From Leadbetterella sp051649345 (lineage in GTDB: Bacteria > Bacteroidota > Bacteroidia > Cytophagales > Spirosomataceae): DNA of 13,559 nt. Location of the stretch: contig JBOFGX010000046.1 in the NCBI GenBank assembly GCA_051649345.1, forward strand, positions 1-13,559, given 5' to 3'. This document shows, one piece after another, positions 1-7,491 of this stretch. The notes beneath the pieces were generated by a model. The model was not told where the DNA came from and did not search any database. It was given only the letters and a program-made list of their open reading frames with translations. Position 1 is the stretch's first letter; each line of letters begins with the position of its first letter. The position numbers and the translations under genes were made by a program.

Positions 1-1356
1 GTGTATAGCAACGGCAAAAAAGTATGGTGTATGTCGTTTTATGGTAAAGAGGGCAATCCATTATGGGAAAAATACTCAACCCGTACGGTTGAGCATACAT
101 TAAAATCATACGGAAACAGAACCATCGAATACCCCTACCCTGTTGCAATCTCCTGTCATGCCGTTCCTTTTGGTGGTATGGAATTTCCCATGATCAGTTT
201 CAATGGTGGTCGCCCAGAGGTAGATGGTACATACTCTGAAGGTGTCAAAAACTTTATGATTGGCGTTATCATCCACGAAGTTGGACATAATTTCTTCCCG
301 ATGATCGTAAACTCCGACGAAAGACAATGGACCTGGATGGATGAAGGCTTAAATACTTTTTGCCAATACTTGGCTGAGCAAGAATGGGATAAAAACTTTA
401 ATTCACGTAGAGGTGAACCACAAAAGATTGTCCCCTACATGAAGTTGGAAAAATCGCAGCAAGTACCTATCATGACATCTTCTGATAATGTTACTCAGTT
501 TGGTGGTAATGGCTATGGAAAGCCCGCTACAGGTCTCAATATCCTACGTGAAACCATCATGGGAAGGGAACTGTTCGATGCGGCTTTCAAAGAATATGCT
601 CGTAGATGGGCGTTTAAGAGCCCTCAACCTGCCGATTTCTTCCGTACGATGGAAGATGCATCAGGAGTAGATTTGGATTGGTTCTGGAAAGGATGGTTTT
701 ATACAGTAGATGCGGCAGATCAAGACCTTGCCGATGTATCGTGGTTTGCTCCTGAAGGAATGCAACCAGAAGCATCTAAAAACAGAGCTCGTGAAGATTT
801 TAATGCCGCTCGCAAAACACAATCCAACATGAGAAACCAAAAGGACATTCCGCAGTCTGTGGTAGAAGCTGATCCTAACATGAAAGATTTTTACAATAGT
901 TATGATCCATACGCAATCAAAGAATCCGACAAAAAAACATATTCGGATTATCTAGAGAGTCTTACCCCAGAAGAAAAAGAGCTTCTAAACGGAAAAAATA
1001 ATTTCTATGTCTTGAAAATCAAGAACAAAGGCGGACTTGTGATGCCTGTGATTGCTCAAGCGGTATATGAAGATGGTACCACGGAAGATTTTCGATACCC
1101 TGCGGAAATTTGGCGTTTTAATGACCAAGAAATCATCAAAACCATACCTACTAAAAAAGTAGTAGCCAAATGGAAACTAGATCCATATATGGAAATTGCT
1201 GATATAGACTCGGGCAACAATGCATTCCCCAGAGAACCGCAACAACCTACGCGTTTCCAAATGATCAAGGAGAAATCAAATCCAAGCCCTCCCAATCCTA
1301 TGCAATTGGAACGTAAATCAAGACAGGCTACATTGGATAGTGGTGGGAAACAGTAG
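1..1356 (+). CDS. M1 family zinc metallopeptidase (aminopeptidase), 3' part only
   Basis: The frame is open at the window's left edge, so this is the C-terminal 451 residues of a longer protein; the GTG at base 1 is probably an internal Val codon. The M1 gluzincin signature is complete: HEVGH at residues 92-96 and, after 18 residues, the third zinc ligand Glu115 in WMDEG. GGMEF at 58-62 stands where M1 exopeptidases have GxMEN, with Phe replacing Asn. Tyr172 (GNGYGKP) is a good candidate for the transition-state Tyr. The following helical part contains the WFWKGWFYT stretch (about residues 226-234), typical of bacterial M1 enzymes. The remainder is polar with a Pro-rich tail and no membrane anchor. 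Known role of the family: zinc-dependent removal of N-terminal residues from peptides, in Bacteroidota often exported. No substrate can be inferred. The gene ends in a repeat-rich, gene-free region and has no visible terminator. Confidence 0.93.
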   Translation: MYSNGKKVWCMSFYGKEGNPLWEKYSTRTVEHTLKSYGNRTIEYPYPVAISCHAVPFGGMEFPMISFNGGRPEVDGTYSEGVKNFMIGVIIHEVGHNFFPMIVNSDERQWTWMDEGLNTFCQYLAEQEWDKNFNSRRGEPQKIVPYMKLEKSQQVPIMTSSDNVTQFGGNGYGKPATGLNILRETIMGRELFDAAFKEYARRWAFKSPQPADFFRTMEDASGVDLDWFWKGWFYTVDAADQDLADVSWFAPEGMQPEASKNRAREDFNAARKTQSNMRNQKDIPQSVVEADPNMKDFYNSYDPYAIKESDKKTYSDYLESLTPEEKELLNGKNNFYVLKIKNKGGLVMPVIAQAVYEDGTTEDFRYPAEIWRFNDQEIIKTIPTKKVVAKWKLDPYMEIADIDSGNNAFPREPQQPTRFQMIKEKSNPSPPNPMQLERKSRQATLDSGGKQ

Positions 1357-1544
1357 TTTTTAGTCGTAAGAATGAAAGTCGTTAGTCGTAAGGATATAGT
1401 GCTGAGTGTTTTAGTCGCTAGTCGTTAGGATGCTAGATGATAGATGGCAGATGATAGTTTTTAGTGCTGAGTATTATAGTGCTGAGTGTTTTAGTCGATA
1501 GTCGTTAAGATGATAGATGGCAGATGATAGATATTGGATGGATT

Positions 1545-1610
1545 GTCACATCGAGCACAACAAGCACAAACGAAGGTTTGTGTGAAGTTGCGACCGAAGG
1601 TATCGAGATG
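1545..1610. repeat. Intergenic inverted-repeat element with internal hairpin
   Basis: CATC (1549-1552) can pair with GATG (1607-1610), flanking a nested hairpin. CAAC (1558-1561) pairs with GTTG (1587-1590), and CACAAAC (1565-1571) pairs perfectly with GTTTGTG (1576-1582) across a GAAG loop. The arms keep the TCGAG...TCGAG pattern that I associate with dispersed short inverted repeats in flavobacterial genomes; that attribution is from memory and not checked. It sits inside the larger repeat array and is not followed by a T tract, so it is unlikely to be a simple terminator. Confidence 0.6.
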
Positions 1611-1789
1611 TTAGTCCTTAGGATGATAGATGGCAAATAATAGTTATTAGTGCTGAGTATTGAGTGAATTAGTCGATAGTTTTGGAGTCGACAGTCATTA
1701 GATTGGATGAGTGCTGAGTGTTAAGAGATTCAGTTTTCTATATTTAATAGTCAATATTCTTTTAGTCAATAGTTGTTAGAATAATAAAT

Positions 1790-1814
1790 GTCAGTTCCAG
1801 CGTGAGTCGAGAAC
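1790..1814. repeat. Short GTTC...GAAC inverted-repeat element
   Basis: GTTC (1794-1797) faces GAAC (1811-1814) around GTGAGTCGA. This matches the general pattern of flavobacterial dispersed intergenic repeats (GTCAGTTC...GTCGAGAAC) and resembles the larger element at 1545-1610. It is probably a minimal or decayed copy. Confidence 0.45.
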
Positions 1815-1935
1815 AATTGTTAGTTTAGCAGTCTAAAGTGATGAGAAATTTAGTGCTGAGTATTATAGTGCTGAGTGTTGAGTGAATTAGTCGATAGTCT
1901 TGGAGTCGGCAGTCGGTAGGAACTTAGTAAAAATA

Positions 1936-1963
1936 AGGTCAGTACCGCAGGTCAGACCTGAAC
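1936..1963. repeat. Short palindrome CAGGTC-A-GACCTG
   Basis: A perfect 6+1+6 palindrome lies at 1948-1960. Upstream, GGTCAG at 1937-1942 repeats part of the arm. It may be another diverged member of the local inverted-repeat family. It is too short to assign a role. Confidence 0.4.
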
Positions 1964-2053
1964 CCTGAATATAGTTGTTAGTCATTTAGTGGATTTTCTA
2001 AAATATAGTCACAATGTTAAAAGCTTATAGCATATAACCTACAGCAGCAGAAA

Positions 2054-3160
2054 TCATCCCAACGGACACTTCTGATGTGTACCCAATATATTCAACATCC
2101 TGAAATGAGAAGCTAATGCCGAAACAATATTGTTTTTGTTATTGTATATGATATTATACTTACGAGCGGTATCCTCAACGATTTTAGACAATGCGGGATA
2201 ATGAATATGGGAAATATGCGGAAACAAATGATGTTCAACCTGATAATCAAGCCCTCCAATATACCAAGACAGTAGCTTATTACCACCTGCAAAATTGGCT
2301 GTTGTTTCTAATTGATGAATCGCCCATGCATTTTCTATAGTTCCCGACTCATTTGGCTCAGGATGATGCGTTCCATCTACAATGTGGGCCAACTGAAAAA
2401 CAAAGGCCAAAATAAGACCAGCAATGATATGCATTGTAGAAAAGCCAATAAACCATTCACCAAAGGTTACTGCCTTAAACACATAAATAGGAAATACAAA
2501 AATAAAAGCGATATAGAATACTTTGGAGGCAAACAAAATCATCAATTCTTTTGCTGAAAATGACTTCACAATGCCCGTTTTATTTAGGCGATTGTACAAA
2601 CCAATCTCTTTAAAATCTTTATATAAAAAACTGAATGTCATCAAACTATACAAAAACGGAGCATAGTACTTTTGATACTTATGTATGCTCTTCAGCTTTT
2701 CGGAAAAACTTAAACGCAGTATGGGCTTACCCGTTACGTCTTCATCAATTCCATGAATATTGGTGTACGTATGATGCAGCTTGTTATGTTGTACACTCCA
2801 ATTGTATACGTTTCCACCCAAGAAATACAGGCTAGCACCAAATACCGTATTTACCCATTCGATTTTCGAAAATGAACCGTGAATGGCATCATGCATAACC
2901 GACATACCCACTCCCGCTATCCCTAGTCCCATTACCACGCTCATTCCCCACATTTGTAAGCCTGAGAACTCAAAATTTGCCATTAAAACATAAGGCACAA
3001 AATACATAGAAAGCATACAAATGGCCTTCAATAACAACTTCAAACCTCCATGCTTATCAATGTTTTTCTTAGAAAAGTAGGCATCTATTTGAGACCGCAA
3101 ATCACTAAAAAATAGCGACTTGGCAGTATTGGCAAATTTCACTTTTGTGATAGTGGTCAT
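2054..3160 (-). CDS. Membrane fatty-acid (acyl-CoA/acyl-lipid) desaturase, delta-6 / linoleoyl-CoA desaturase-like
   Basis: The protein is 368 residues from the ATG at 3160. All three histidine boxes of membrane di-iron desaturases are present: HDAIH (90-94), HNKLHH (125-130) and QVEHH (307-311). Gln in box 3 (QxxHH) is typical of front-end (delta-5/6) desaturases. Hydrophobic spans at about 50-95, 165-185 and 205-260 fit the four-helix membrane topology. No N-terminal cytochrome b5 domain is present, so electrons must come from a separate partner. Known reaction: O2-dependent insertion of a double bond into an acyl chain. Positional specificity cannot be read from sequence. The frame extends to a TTG at 3205 (15 more residues). 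I prefer the ATG because MTTITKVKF resembles the usual start of this family and TTG starts are rare here. The gene is alone on this strand, divergent from the receptor gene. Confidence 0.92.
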   Translation of the reverse strand: MTTITKVKFANTAKSLFFSDLRSQIDAYFSKKNIDKHGGLKLLLKAICMLSMYFVPYVLMANFEFSGLQMWGMSVVMGLGIAGVGMSVMHDAIHGSFSKIEWVNTVFGASLYFLGGNVYNWSVQHNKLHHTYTNIHGIDEDVTGKPILRLSFSEKLKSIHKYQKYYAPFLYSLMTFSFLYKDFKEIGLYNRLNKTGIVKSFSAKELMILFASKVFYIAFIFVFPIYVFKAVTFGEWFIGFSTMHIIAGLILAFVFQLAHIVDGTHHPEPNESGTIENAWAIHQLETTANFAGGNKLLSWYIGGLDYQVEHHLFPHISHIHYPALSKIVEDTARKYNIIYNNKNNIVSALASHFRMLNILGTHQKCPLG

Positions 3161-3251
3161 AAATGGAAGCAGGTTAAAGAAATCATTATCATGCAATTTA
3201 GTCAATTAATAGTTAATTATCTTACAATCAAAACAAACTCAGCAAAATAAG

Positions 3252-3289
3252 TTATAGCGTCTAAGCCTTATGCTATAAACGAAGCGTTT
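3252..3289. promoter_or_regulatory. Two adjacent inverted repeats in the divergent intergenic region (possible operator)
   Basis: TTATAGC (3252-3258) and GCTATAA (3272-3278) form a perfect 7-bp inverted repeat with a 13-nt spacer. It overlaps AAACG-AAG-CGTTT (3277-3289). Both lie upstream of the desaturase on the minus strand and upstream of the receptor's candidate promoter on the plus strand, a suitable place for a regulator of either gene. This is inferred from position and symmetry only; no known regulator motif was recognised. Confidence 0.3.
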
Positions 3290-3342
3290 GTTAAAAGTTC
3301 TTAAAAAAATCACTTTTTATTACCTGTATCTTAAAATATATA

Positions 3343-3350
3343 TATTTTTG
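3343..3350 (+). promoter_or_regulatory. Candidate Bacteroidota -7 box (TAnnTTTG) for the receptor gene
   Basis: TATTTTTG matches the TAnnTTTG consensus of the Bacteroidota primary sigma factor and ends 32 nt before the ATG at 3383, giving a short plausible leader. The expected upstream TTTG about 19 nt away is poor (TTAC near 3320), so support rests on one box. Confidence 0.4.
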
Positions 3351-3382
3351 TTAATCAAACTTAATTACACCTAATCCAGAAC

Positions 3383-5704
3383 ATGAACCTTGCCATCTCA
3401 AGAGTATGTATTCTTCTAATCATTTGTATACAAGGATTTTCTCAAAAAAAATACTCCATTGCTGGAGAAGTATTTGATGAAAGCAAAAATGCAATTTATA
3501 CTGGAGAAGTTTATCTGATTCGTATGAAAGACCAATCCATTATTAAATCCGATTTGATAATAAATGGTTTATTTAAATTGGATTCGCTACCAGAGGATGA
3601 ATATGAAATTCAAATTGTGTCTTTTAGATTTCAGGATTTATTCCAAAAAATCTTCTTGAATGATCATAAAAAGGTAAATTTCATCCTACTAAAGGATAAA
3701 ATCAATGAGCTAAATGAGGTAAAAATCACGAACAAAAAACCGATTTTTATACAATCCGATGGAAACATAAAAATCGACATTGCAAATTCTATTTTTAAGA
3801 CAAGTCCTAGTCCATTGGATCTCCTTTCTAAACTCCCGGGGGTTCAAATTAGCGGCAACAAAGAATCGATCTCTGTTATTGGAAAAGGAAATCCTCTTAT
3901 TTATATAGATAACCAAAAAGTAGGCATGAATGACCTCAATGCCTTGTCAGTTGAAGACATTAAAACCATAGAAATTATCAAAAATCCCTCCTCAAAATAC
4001 GAGGCTGAAGGAAGATCCGTACTATTGATTACTCGAAAATTAAGTAAAAAAGAAGGGTTTGAAATGACTCTATCTGAGATTGCTTCCTACAAAAAACGGT
4101 TCAATAATTATGTAGGCCTAAACACCAGCTACAGAAAAAACAAAACAGAAATTAAAACGAATTTCAACTACAATACCCTCAATCCTTGGGAAAGCATCGG
4201 TAGCAATTTGGAGGTTCCTGAATTTGAGATCCGTAGCAGCTATCTGGCTGAATCCTACACCAAAAGAAATCAGTACATACTCGGCTTAGGTATTTATCAA
4301 CATCTCAATGAGGGGGATTATCTCTCGTTTTCGGTTAACGGAAAAATCCAAAACGATTTAGATGAAAATACATCAAAATCAATAATCGGTCAAAACTATA
4401 TCGAAACCTTAAACAACAATGATGAAGAAAGGTACTTTTTAAATTCATTTCTAAATTACAAAAAGAACCTAAAAAAGATCAATAGCTCGATTTTTACAGG
4501 AATTCAATATTCAAGTTTTGATCAAAATGGCACTAGTTTGATACAAAATAACTATATGAATTCACTTTTTTTACCGGATCAAAATAGGATTCAAGATTTT
4601 GCCGTTGATGTTTTTTCGGGAAGAACGGATATGGAAAAAACATTCAAAAATGGAGTAAAATGGGAGTCAGGAGCCTTGTTTTTATCAGCCCTTGCTCATT
4701 CGGACTTTGAGTTGTTTGAATATGAATCATTCAGAAATGAAAGCTCTAGATACACCTTCAAAGAAAAGAACATAGCCGGCTACTCGCAACTATCGGGTAA
4801 GCTCAAAAAATCGAACTATGCATTGGGTCTTAGAATAGAAAATACCCGTATTGAAGGACAGTATCAAAATGAAACCGTTCCTTCTCTTGATAAAAATTAC
4901 ACAAACTACTTTCCCAAATTCCAATTTGATATTCCCATTGACAGCATAAAAAAAATAAACTTCAATTACGCTAAAAGCATTACCAGACCCAATTATTCAT
5001 CTACAAGTCAGGTGTCCATATACATCACTCCATTTGTCTTGTTTTCAAGGAATATAAATCTCAATCCTACGATTACAGATGAGATTTCTGCAACTTATAC
5101 TCTCAATAATAAATCCCTGAAGCTCAACTTTCACAGAAGTAAAAATCCTGTAAACTATTCGTATTCTCTTGACGAAAGCCAATCCTTTATAAACTTTACG
5201 TCCATTAACTACGAGAAAGAAACTGGCGTAAATCTAGAACTAACAATACCTTATGAGTACAAATTTTGGAGTTCGATGCATTCTCTCAACGGTATCCTCA
5301 ATAAAATCGAAGACCCTAAAGCCTTCGATAATAAAACCAAACCCTACCTATATTATTATTCCAATCACGTGTTCAAGCTACCTAAAAATACAACGTTTTC
5401 TGTCACAGGATGGGGCTTGACAGATCGCAAAGAAGGTGTATTTGACAGAAACGCACTCTTTATCATGAACTTAGCCTTTTCTAAGACATTTTTCAAAAGC
5501 CTAGAAGCCTCCTTAAATTTTAATGACGTTTTCCGAAACATGAATTTTTATGAAAGCTTGACGATAAACAATATCAATTCCAGTAGTATTTTCTATACAG
5601 ATACTCGAGAAATAGCCATATCTATTCGTTATAAATTCGGTAGTTTCAAAAACTCAAACTACAAGCTGAAGGAAGTGAATGAGACTTCTGGGAGGGTGAG
5701 GTGA
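3383..5704 (+). CDS. TonB-dependent receptor-like outer membrane beta-barrel protein
   Basis: The protein is 773 residues. The N-terminus (MNLAISRVCILLIICIQGFSQ) is a Sec signal peptide. Residues about 24-105 look like the carboxypeptidase-regulatory-like beta-sandwich common in Bacteroidota receptors. Residues about 128-218 are a TonB plug: LLSKLPGVQI (147-156), PLIYIDNQKV (171-180) and the end of plug IEIIKNPSSKYEAEG (196-210). The rest is rich in alternating aromatic beta strands and fits the barrel family found with this plug in Bacteroidota (the OMP_b-brl_3 type). The last strand ends near YKFG, followed by a polar tail of about 20 residues ending GRVR. That tail is encoded by a 16-bp repeat which recurs after the next gene. 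There is no SusD-like partner, so glycan uptake is not supported. The likely role is TonB-energised transport or an outer-membrane function of unknown substrate. Confidence 0.87.
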   Translation: MNLAISRVCILLIICIQGFSQKKYSIAGEVFDESKNAIYTGEVYLIRMKDQSIIKSDLIINGLFKLDSLPEDEYEIQIVSFRFQDLFQKIFLNDHKKVNFILLKDKINELNEVKITNKKPIFIQSDGNIKIDIANSIFKTSPSPLDLLSKLPGVQISGNKESISVIGKGNPLIYIDNQKVGMNDLNALSVEDIKTIEIIKNPSSKYEAEGRSVLLITRKLSKKEGFEMTLSEIASYKKRFNNYVGLNTSYRKNKTEIKTNFNYNTLNPWESIGSNLEVPEFEIRSSYLAESYTKRNQYILGLGIYQHLNEGDYLSFSVNGKIQNDLDENTSKSIIGQNYIETLNNNDEERYFLNSFLNYKKNLKKINSSIFTGIQYSSFDQNGTSLIQNNYMNSLFLPDQNRIQDFAVDVFSGRTDMEKTFKNGVKWESGALFLSALAHSDFELFEYESFRNESSRYTFKEKNIAGYSQLSGKLKKSNYALGLRIENTRIEGQYQNETVPSLDKNYTNYFPKFQFDIPIDSIKKINFNYAKSITRPNYSSTSQVSIYITPFVLFSRNINLNPTITDEISATYTLNNKSLKLNFHRSKNPVNYSYSLDESQSFINFTSINYEKETGVNLELTIPYEYKFWSSMHSLNGILNKIEDPKAFDNKTKPYLYYYSNHVFKLPKNTTFSVTGWGLTDRKEGVFDRNALFIMNLAFSKTFFKSLEASLNFNDVFRNMNFYESLTINNINSSSIFYTDTREIAISIRYKFGSFKNSNYKLKEVNETSGRVR

Positions 5705-5707
5705 GGA
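5692..5707 (+). repeat. 16-bp G-rich direct repeat, copy 1
   Basis: GAGGGTGAGGTGAGGA is identical to 7350-7365. This copy straddles the receptor's stop codon (TGA at 5702-5704), so it encodes the receptor's last residues. The G-rich run stands out against the AT-rich surroundings and resembles dispersed GAGGG/GGTGAGG-type intergenic repeats. Confidence 0.7.
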
Positions 5708-5741
5708 ATTCGTAAGAACATACAAACTTTATTTTTTTTGT

Positions 5742-5749
5742 TAATTTTG
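5742..5749 (+). promoter_or_regulatory. Candidate Bacteroidota -7 box (TAnnTTTG) for the S41 peptidase gene
   Basis: TAATTTTG fits TAnnTTTG and lies 89 nt before the ATG at 5839. No good TTTG is present at the usual upstream distance. The region is T-rich, so a chance match is possible. Confidence 0.3.
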
Positions 5750-5838
5750 TTTATATGACTCATCTTAATCAAACAATGCTCGATTTGTTTTTTGAAGATA
5801 GACATTTAATATTATGAAATTTAATCTATTCTAATTTT

Positions 5839-7338
5839 ATGTGTAAAACGTTTTTAACCACTACTTTGATAATATTAACTCATGCATTGTTTGGACAAAT
5901 CGAAGTTCTAAGTCCTGCAAAAATGAAAGAAGATTTAGTATTGTTTAGACAAATAAGAGAGAAGGCTAATTCTGGAATGTTTAGTTACCAAAGCAAGCAA
6001 ACGATTAATGAAAAGTATAAAAAAGCATTCCATGAAATTCAAAAGCCATTAAAAATTACGGAATTTTACAAAATAATTTTGAATCTGACTGATATTGAAG
6101 GAAGTCTCCACAATGAAACTGAACTTCCAAAAGCAGTTATTGATTATTTCAACCAGCAAAACAATTATTTCCCACTTCCTTTAAAGTACATTAAAGGTAA
6201 AATCTATGTAAATCTAAAAAACGATGAAATCCCTTTGGGATCGAGAATTCTAAGCATTAATGGAAGGTCTGATCAGTCAATGATTCGTTCGTTTAAAAAA
6301 TATATTGCAACAGACGGTTATAATCAAACTCAAAAGCAATCTTTTAGTGTTAACAAAGCCTTTGGCATTCGTTACTTAATTGAGTATGGATTAGAAAATA
6401 ATTTCGAAATAAAGTACTCTTCTCCAAACGATTCAGAAGTAAAATCAATTATTTTGAAGCCAGTTTCACAAAGTAAAAGGGTAGAAAATTCAAAAAATCG
6501 TCACTCCGCTAAAGTGGACGGTATTATAGACGTAAATCTCAATCAAAAGTACAGTTTTAATATGCTAAATAAGCAAACTGGATTACTAAATTTAAGGGTT
6601 TTTACGATGGCTAGAGATTTGCAAGATCCTGCTTTCACGGTTTACTCAAAATATATTGATAGTGTTTTTAATTATTTAGATCAAAATACAACCCAAAATC
6701 TCATAATCGATATTCGAAACAACCCAGGTGGAAATGACCCAAATTATGAAGAAGTATTTAAATACTTGACAGATAAAGTTTTTTTCGAACATAAAAGTGC
6801 ATATTCCATATTTAAACAAATACCCTATTTACAGTATTTTTTCGGCACAAATACGAATAATAAATACACAGAAGCAGAGACTAATGAAATGCAATCATTT
6901 CTAAATACTTTTTTAAGTGATGAAAAAGATGGAAAATATTATGAATTACAAAATCCTCCATACGAGCCTAAGAAACCTCTATTCAAGGGGGAAGTTTATT
7001 TACTTATTGATGAAAACGTTGCTTCTGCAGCTTCTCATTTTGCATCATTAATTAGAGCATTTGCTAAAAATGCAATAATTGTAGGCGTAGAAACATCTGG
7101 AGGGTATTACAACCATAATGGTCATATTCCAGTCGTATATGAGCTTCCCAACTCTAAAATTTTAACTAAGTTTTCCATCGTAAACGTTACACAAGATGCT
7201 CCTTCAAAACCAAATCAATTAAAAGGTAGAGGAACAATGCCTGACTATGAAGTATGGCAAACTTTTGAAGATTTTATGAATAATCGAGATACACAAATGG
7301 AATTTGTACTGAATTTGATTTCAAGCAAAAAGAAGTAA
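5839..7338 (+). CDS. Exported S41 family (C-terminal-processing-like) peptidase
   Basis: The protein is 499 residues. The signal peptide (residues 1-19) ends at ALFG-Q. An N-terminal helical part (about 25-105) is followed by a PDZ-like stretch with GSRILSINGRS (134-144). The S41 core then begins: LIIDIRNNPGG (288-298) and the nucleophile region ENVASAASHF (392-401), where Ser396 aligns best with the catalytic Ser of GTASAAE in CtpA-type enzymes. The CtpA/Prc Lys, expected about 25 residues later in a GKG motif, is missing; here the sequence reads ETSGGYY (418-424). Many Bacteroidota S41 proteins lack this Lys and may use a His; His91 in the N-terminal part or His400 are candidates. The expected role is cleavage of peptides or protein tails in the periplasm or on the surface. 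The gene is bracketed by two 16-bp repeats and has its own leader of about 130 nt. Confidence 0.85.
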   Translation: MCKTFLTTTLIILTHALFGQIEVLSPAKMKEDLVLFRQIREKANSGMFSYQSKQTINEKYKKAFHEIQKPLKITEFYKIILNLTDIEGSLHNETELPKAVIDYFNQQNNYFPLPLKYIKGKIYVNLKNDEIPLGSRILSINGRSDQSMIRSFKKYIATDGYNQTQKQSFSVNKAFGIRYLIEYGLENNFEIKYSSPNDSEVKSIILKPVSQSKRVENSKNRHSAKVDGIIDVNLNQKYSFNMLNKQTGLLNLRVFTMARDLQDPAFTVYSKYIDSVFNYLDQNTTQNLIIDIRNNPGGNDPNYEEVFKYLTDKVFFEHKSAYSIFKQIPYLQYFFGTNTNNKYTEAETNEMQSFLNTFLSDEKDGKYYELQNPPYEPKKPLFKGEVYLLIDENVASAASHFASLIRAFAKNAIIVGVETSGGYYNHNGHIPVVYELPNSKILTKFSIVNVTQDAPSKPNQLKGRGTMPDYEVWQTFEDFMNNRDTQMEFVLNLISSKKK

Positions 7339-7349
7339 ACGACGTCGGA

Positions 7350-7365
7350 GAGGGTGAGGTGAGGA
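7350..7365 (+). repeat. 16-bp G-rich direct repeat, copy 2
   Basis: Identical to 5692-5707 and in the same orientation. It starts 11 nt after the stop of the S41 peptidase gene, within a longer G-rich run that begins GTCGGAGAGGG (7344-7354). The two copies bracket the peptidase gene and its upstream region. Confidence 0.7.
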
Positions 7366-7491
7366 TGAAATAGCAACCACAAAAATCTTAAGAAAATATA
7401 GATTTTACATAATAAGATTGATTCACTAATAAACTTTTCATGTTGTGAATCTATTCTTACCGTATATTTATAAAAACAACAATAACTCTAA

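Larger units (their letters stand above)
1357..2010. repeat. Nested degenerate repeat array filling the intergenic region
   Basis: This gene-free stretch is built of related short words. TAGTC occurs about fourteen times, eight of them as TAGTCG. TAGTGCTGAGT occurs exactly at 1397, 1462, 1477, 1648, 1851 and 1866. Larger units are copied too. A 31-bp exact repeat lies at 1460-1490 and 1849-1879. A 54-bp unit lies at 1648-1701 and 1866-1919 with 5 differences. A 23-bp unit lies at 1435-1457 and 1508-1530 (identical) and at 1621-1643 (3 differences). The frequent TAG leaves no open frame of note. The nesting suggests growth by slippage and segmental duplication followed by drift. Function is unknown. 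Confidence 0.85.

Noticed and set aside
1056..1295. Antisense ORF on the minus strand within the M1 peptidase gene (and similar shadows in other genes).
   Set aside because: Translation lacks protein-like composition or motifs, and the opposite strand has a clear family match.
1357..2053. CRISPR array.
   Set aside because: Repeats are of unequal length, not separated by uniform unique spacers, and degenerate at several scales; no cas gene is nearby.
3383..5704. SusC/SusD glycan utilisation locus.
   Set aside because: No SusD-like gene, glycosidase or regulator lies beside the receptor; the barrel type is also different from SusC.
5755..5817. 20-codon ORF starting ATGACTCATC upstream of the S41 peptidase gene, considered as a leader peptide.
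   Set aside because: Short, with no coding signal, attenuator structure or conserved feature; such ORFs are expected by chance in this leader.
7420..7451. GATTCAC...GTGAATC inverted repeat as an operator or terminator.
   Set aside because: Seven-bp arms with an 18-nt AT-rich spacer and no T run are weak in such AT-rich DNA; no independent support.
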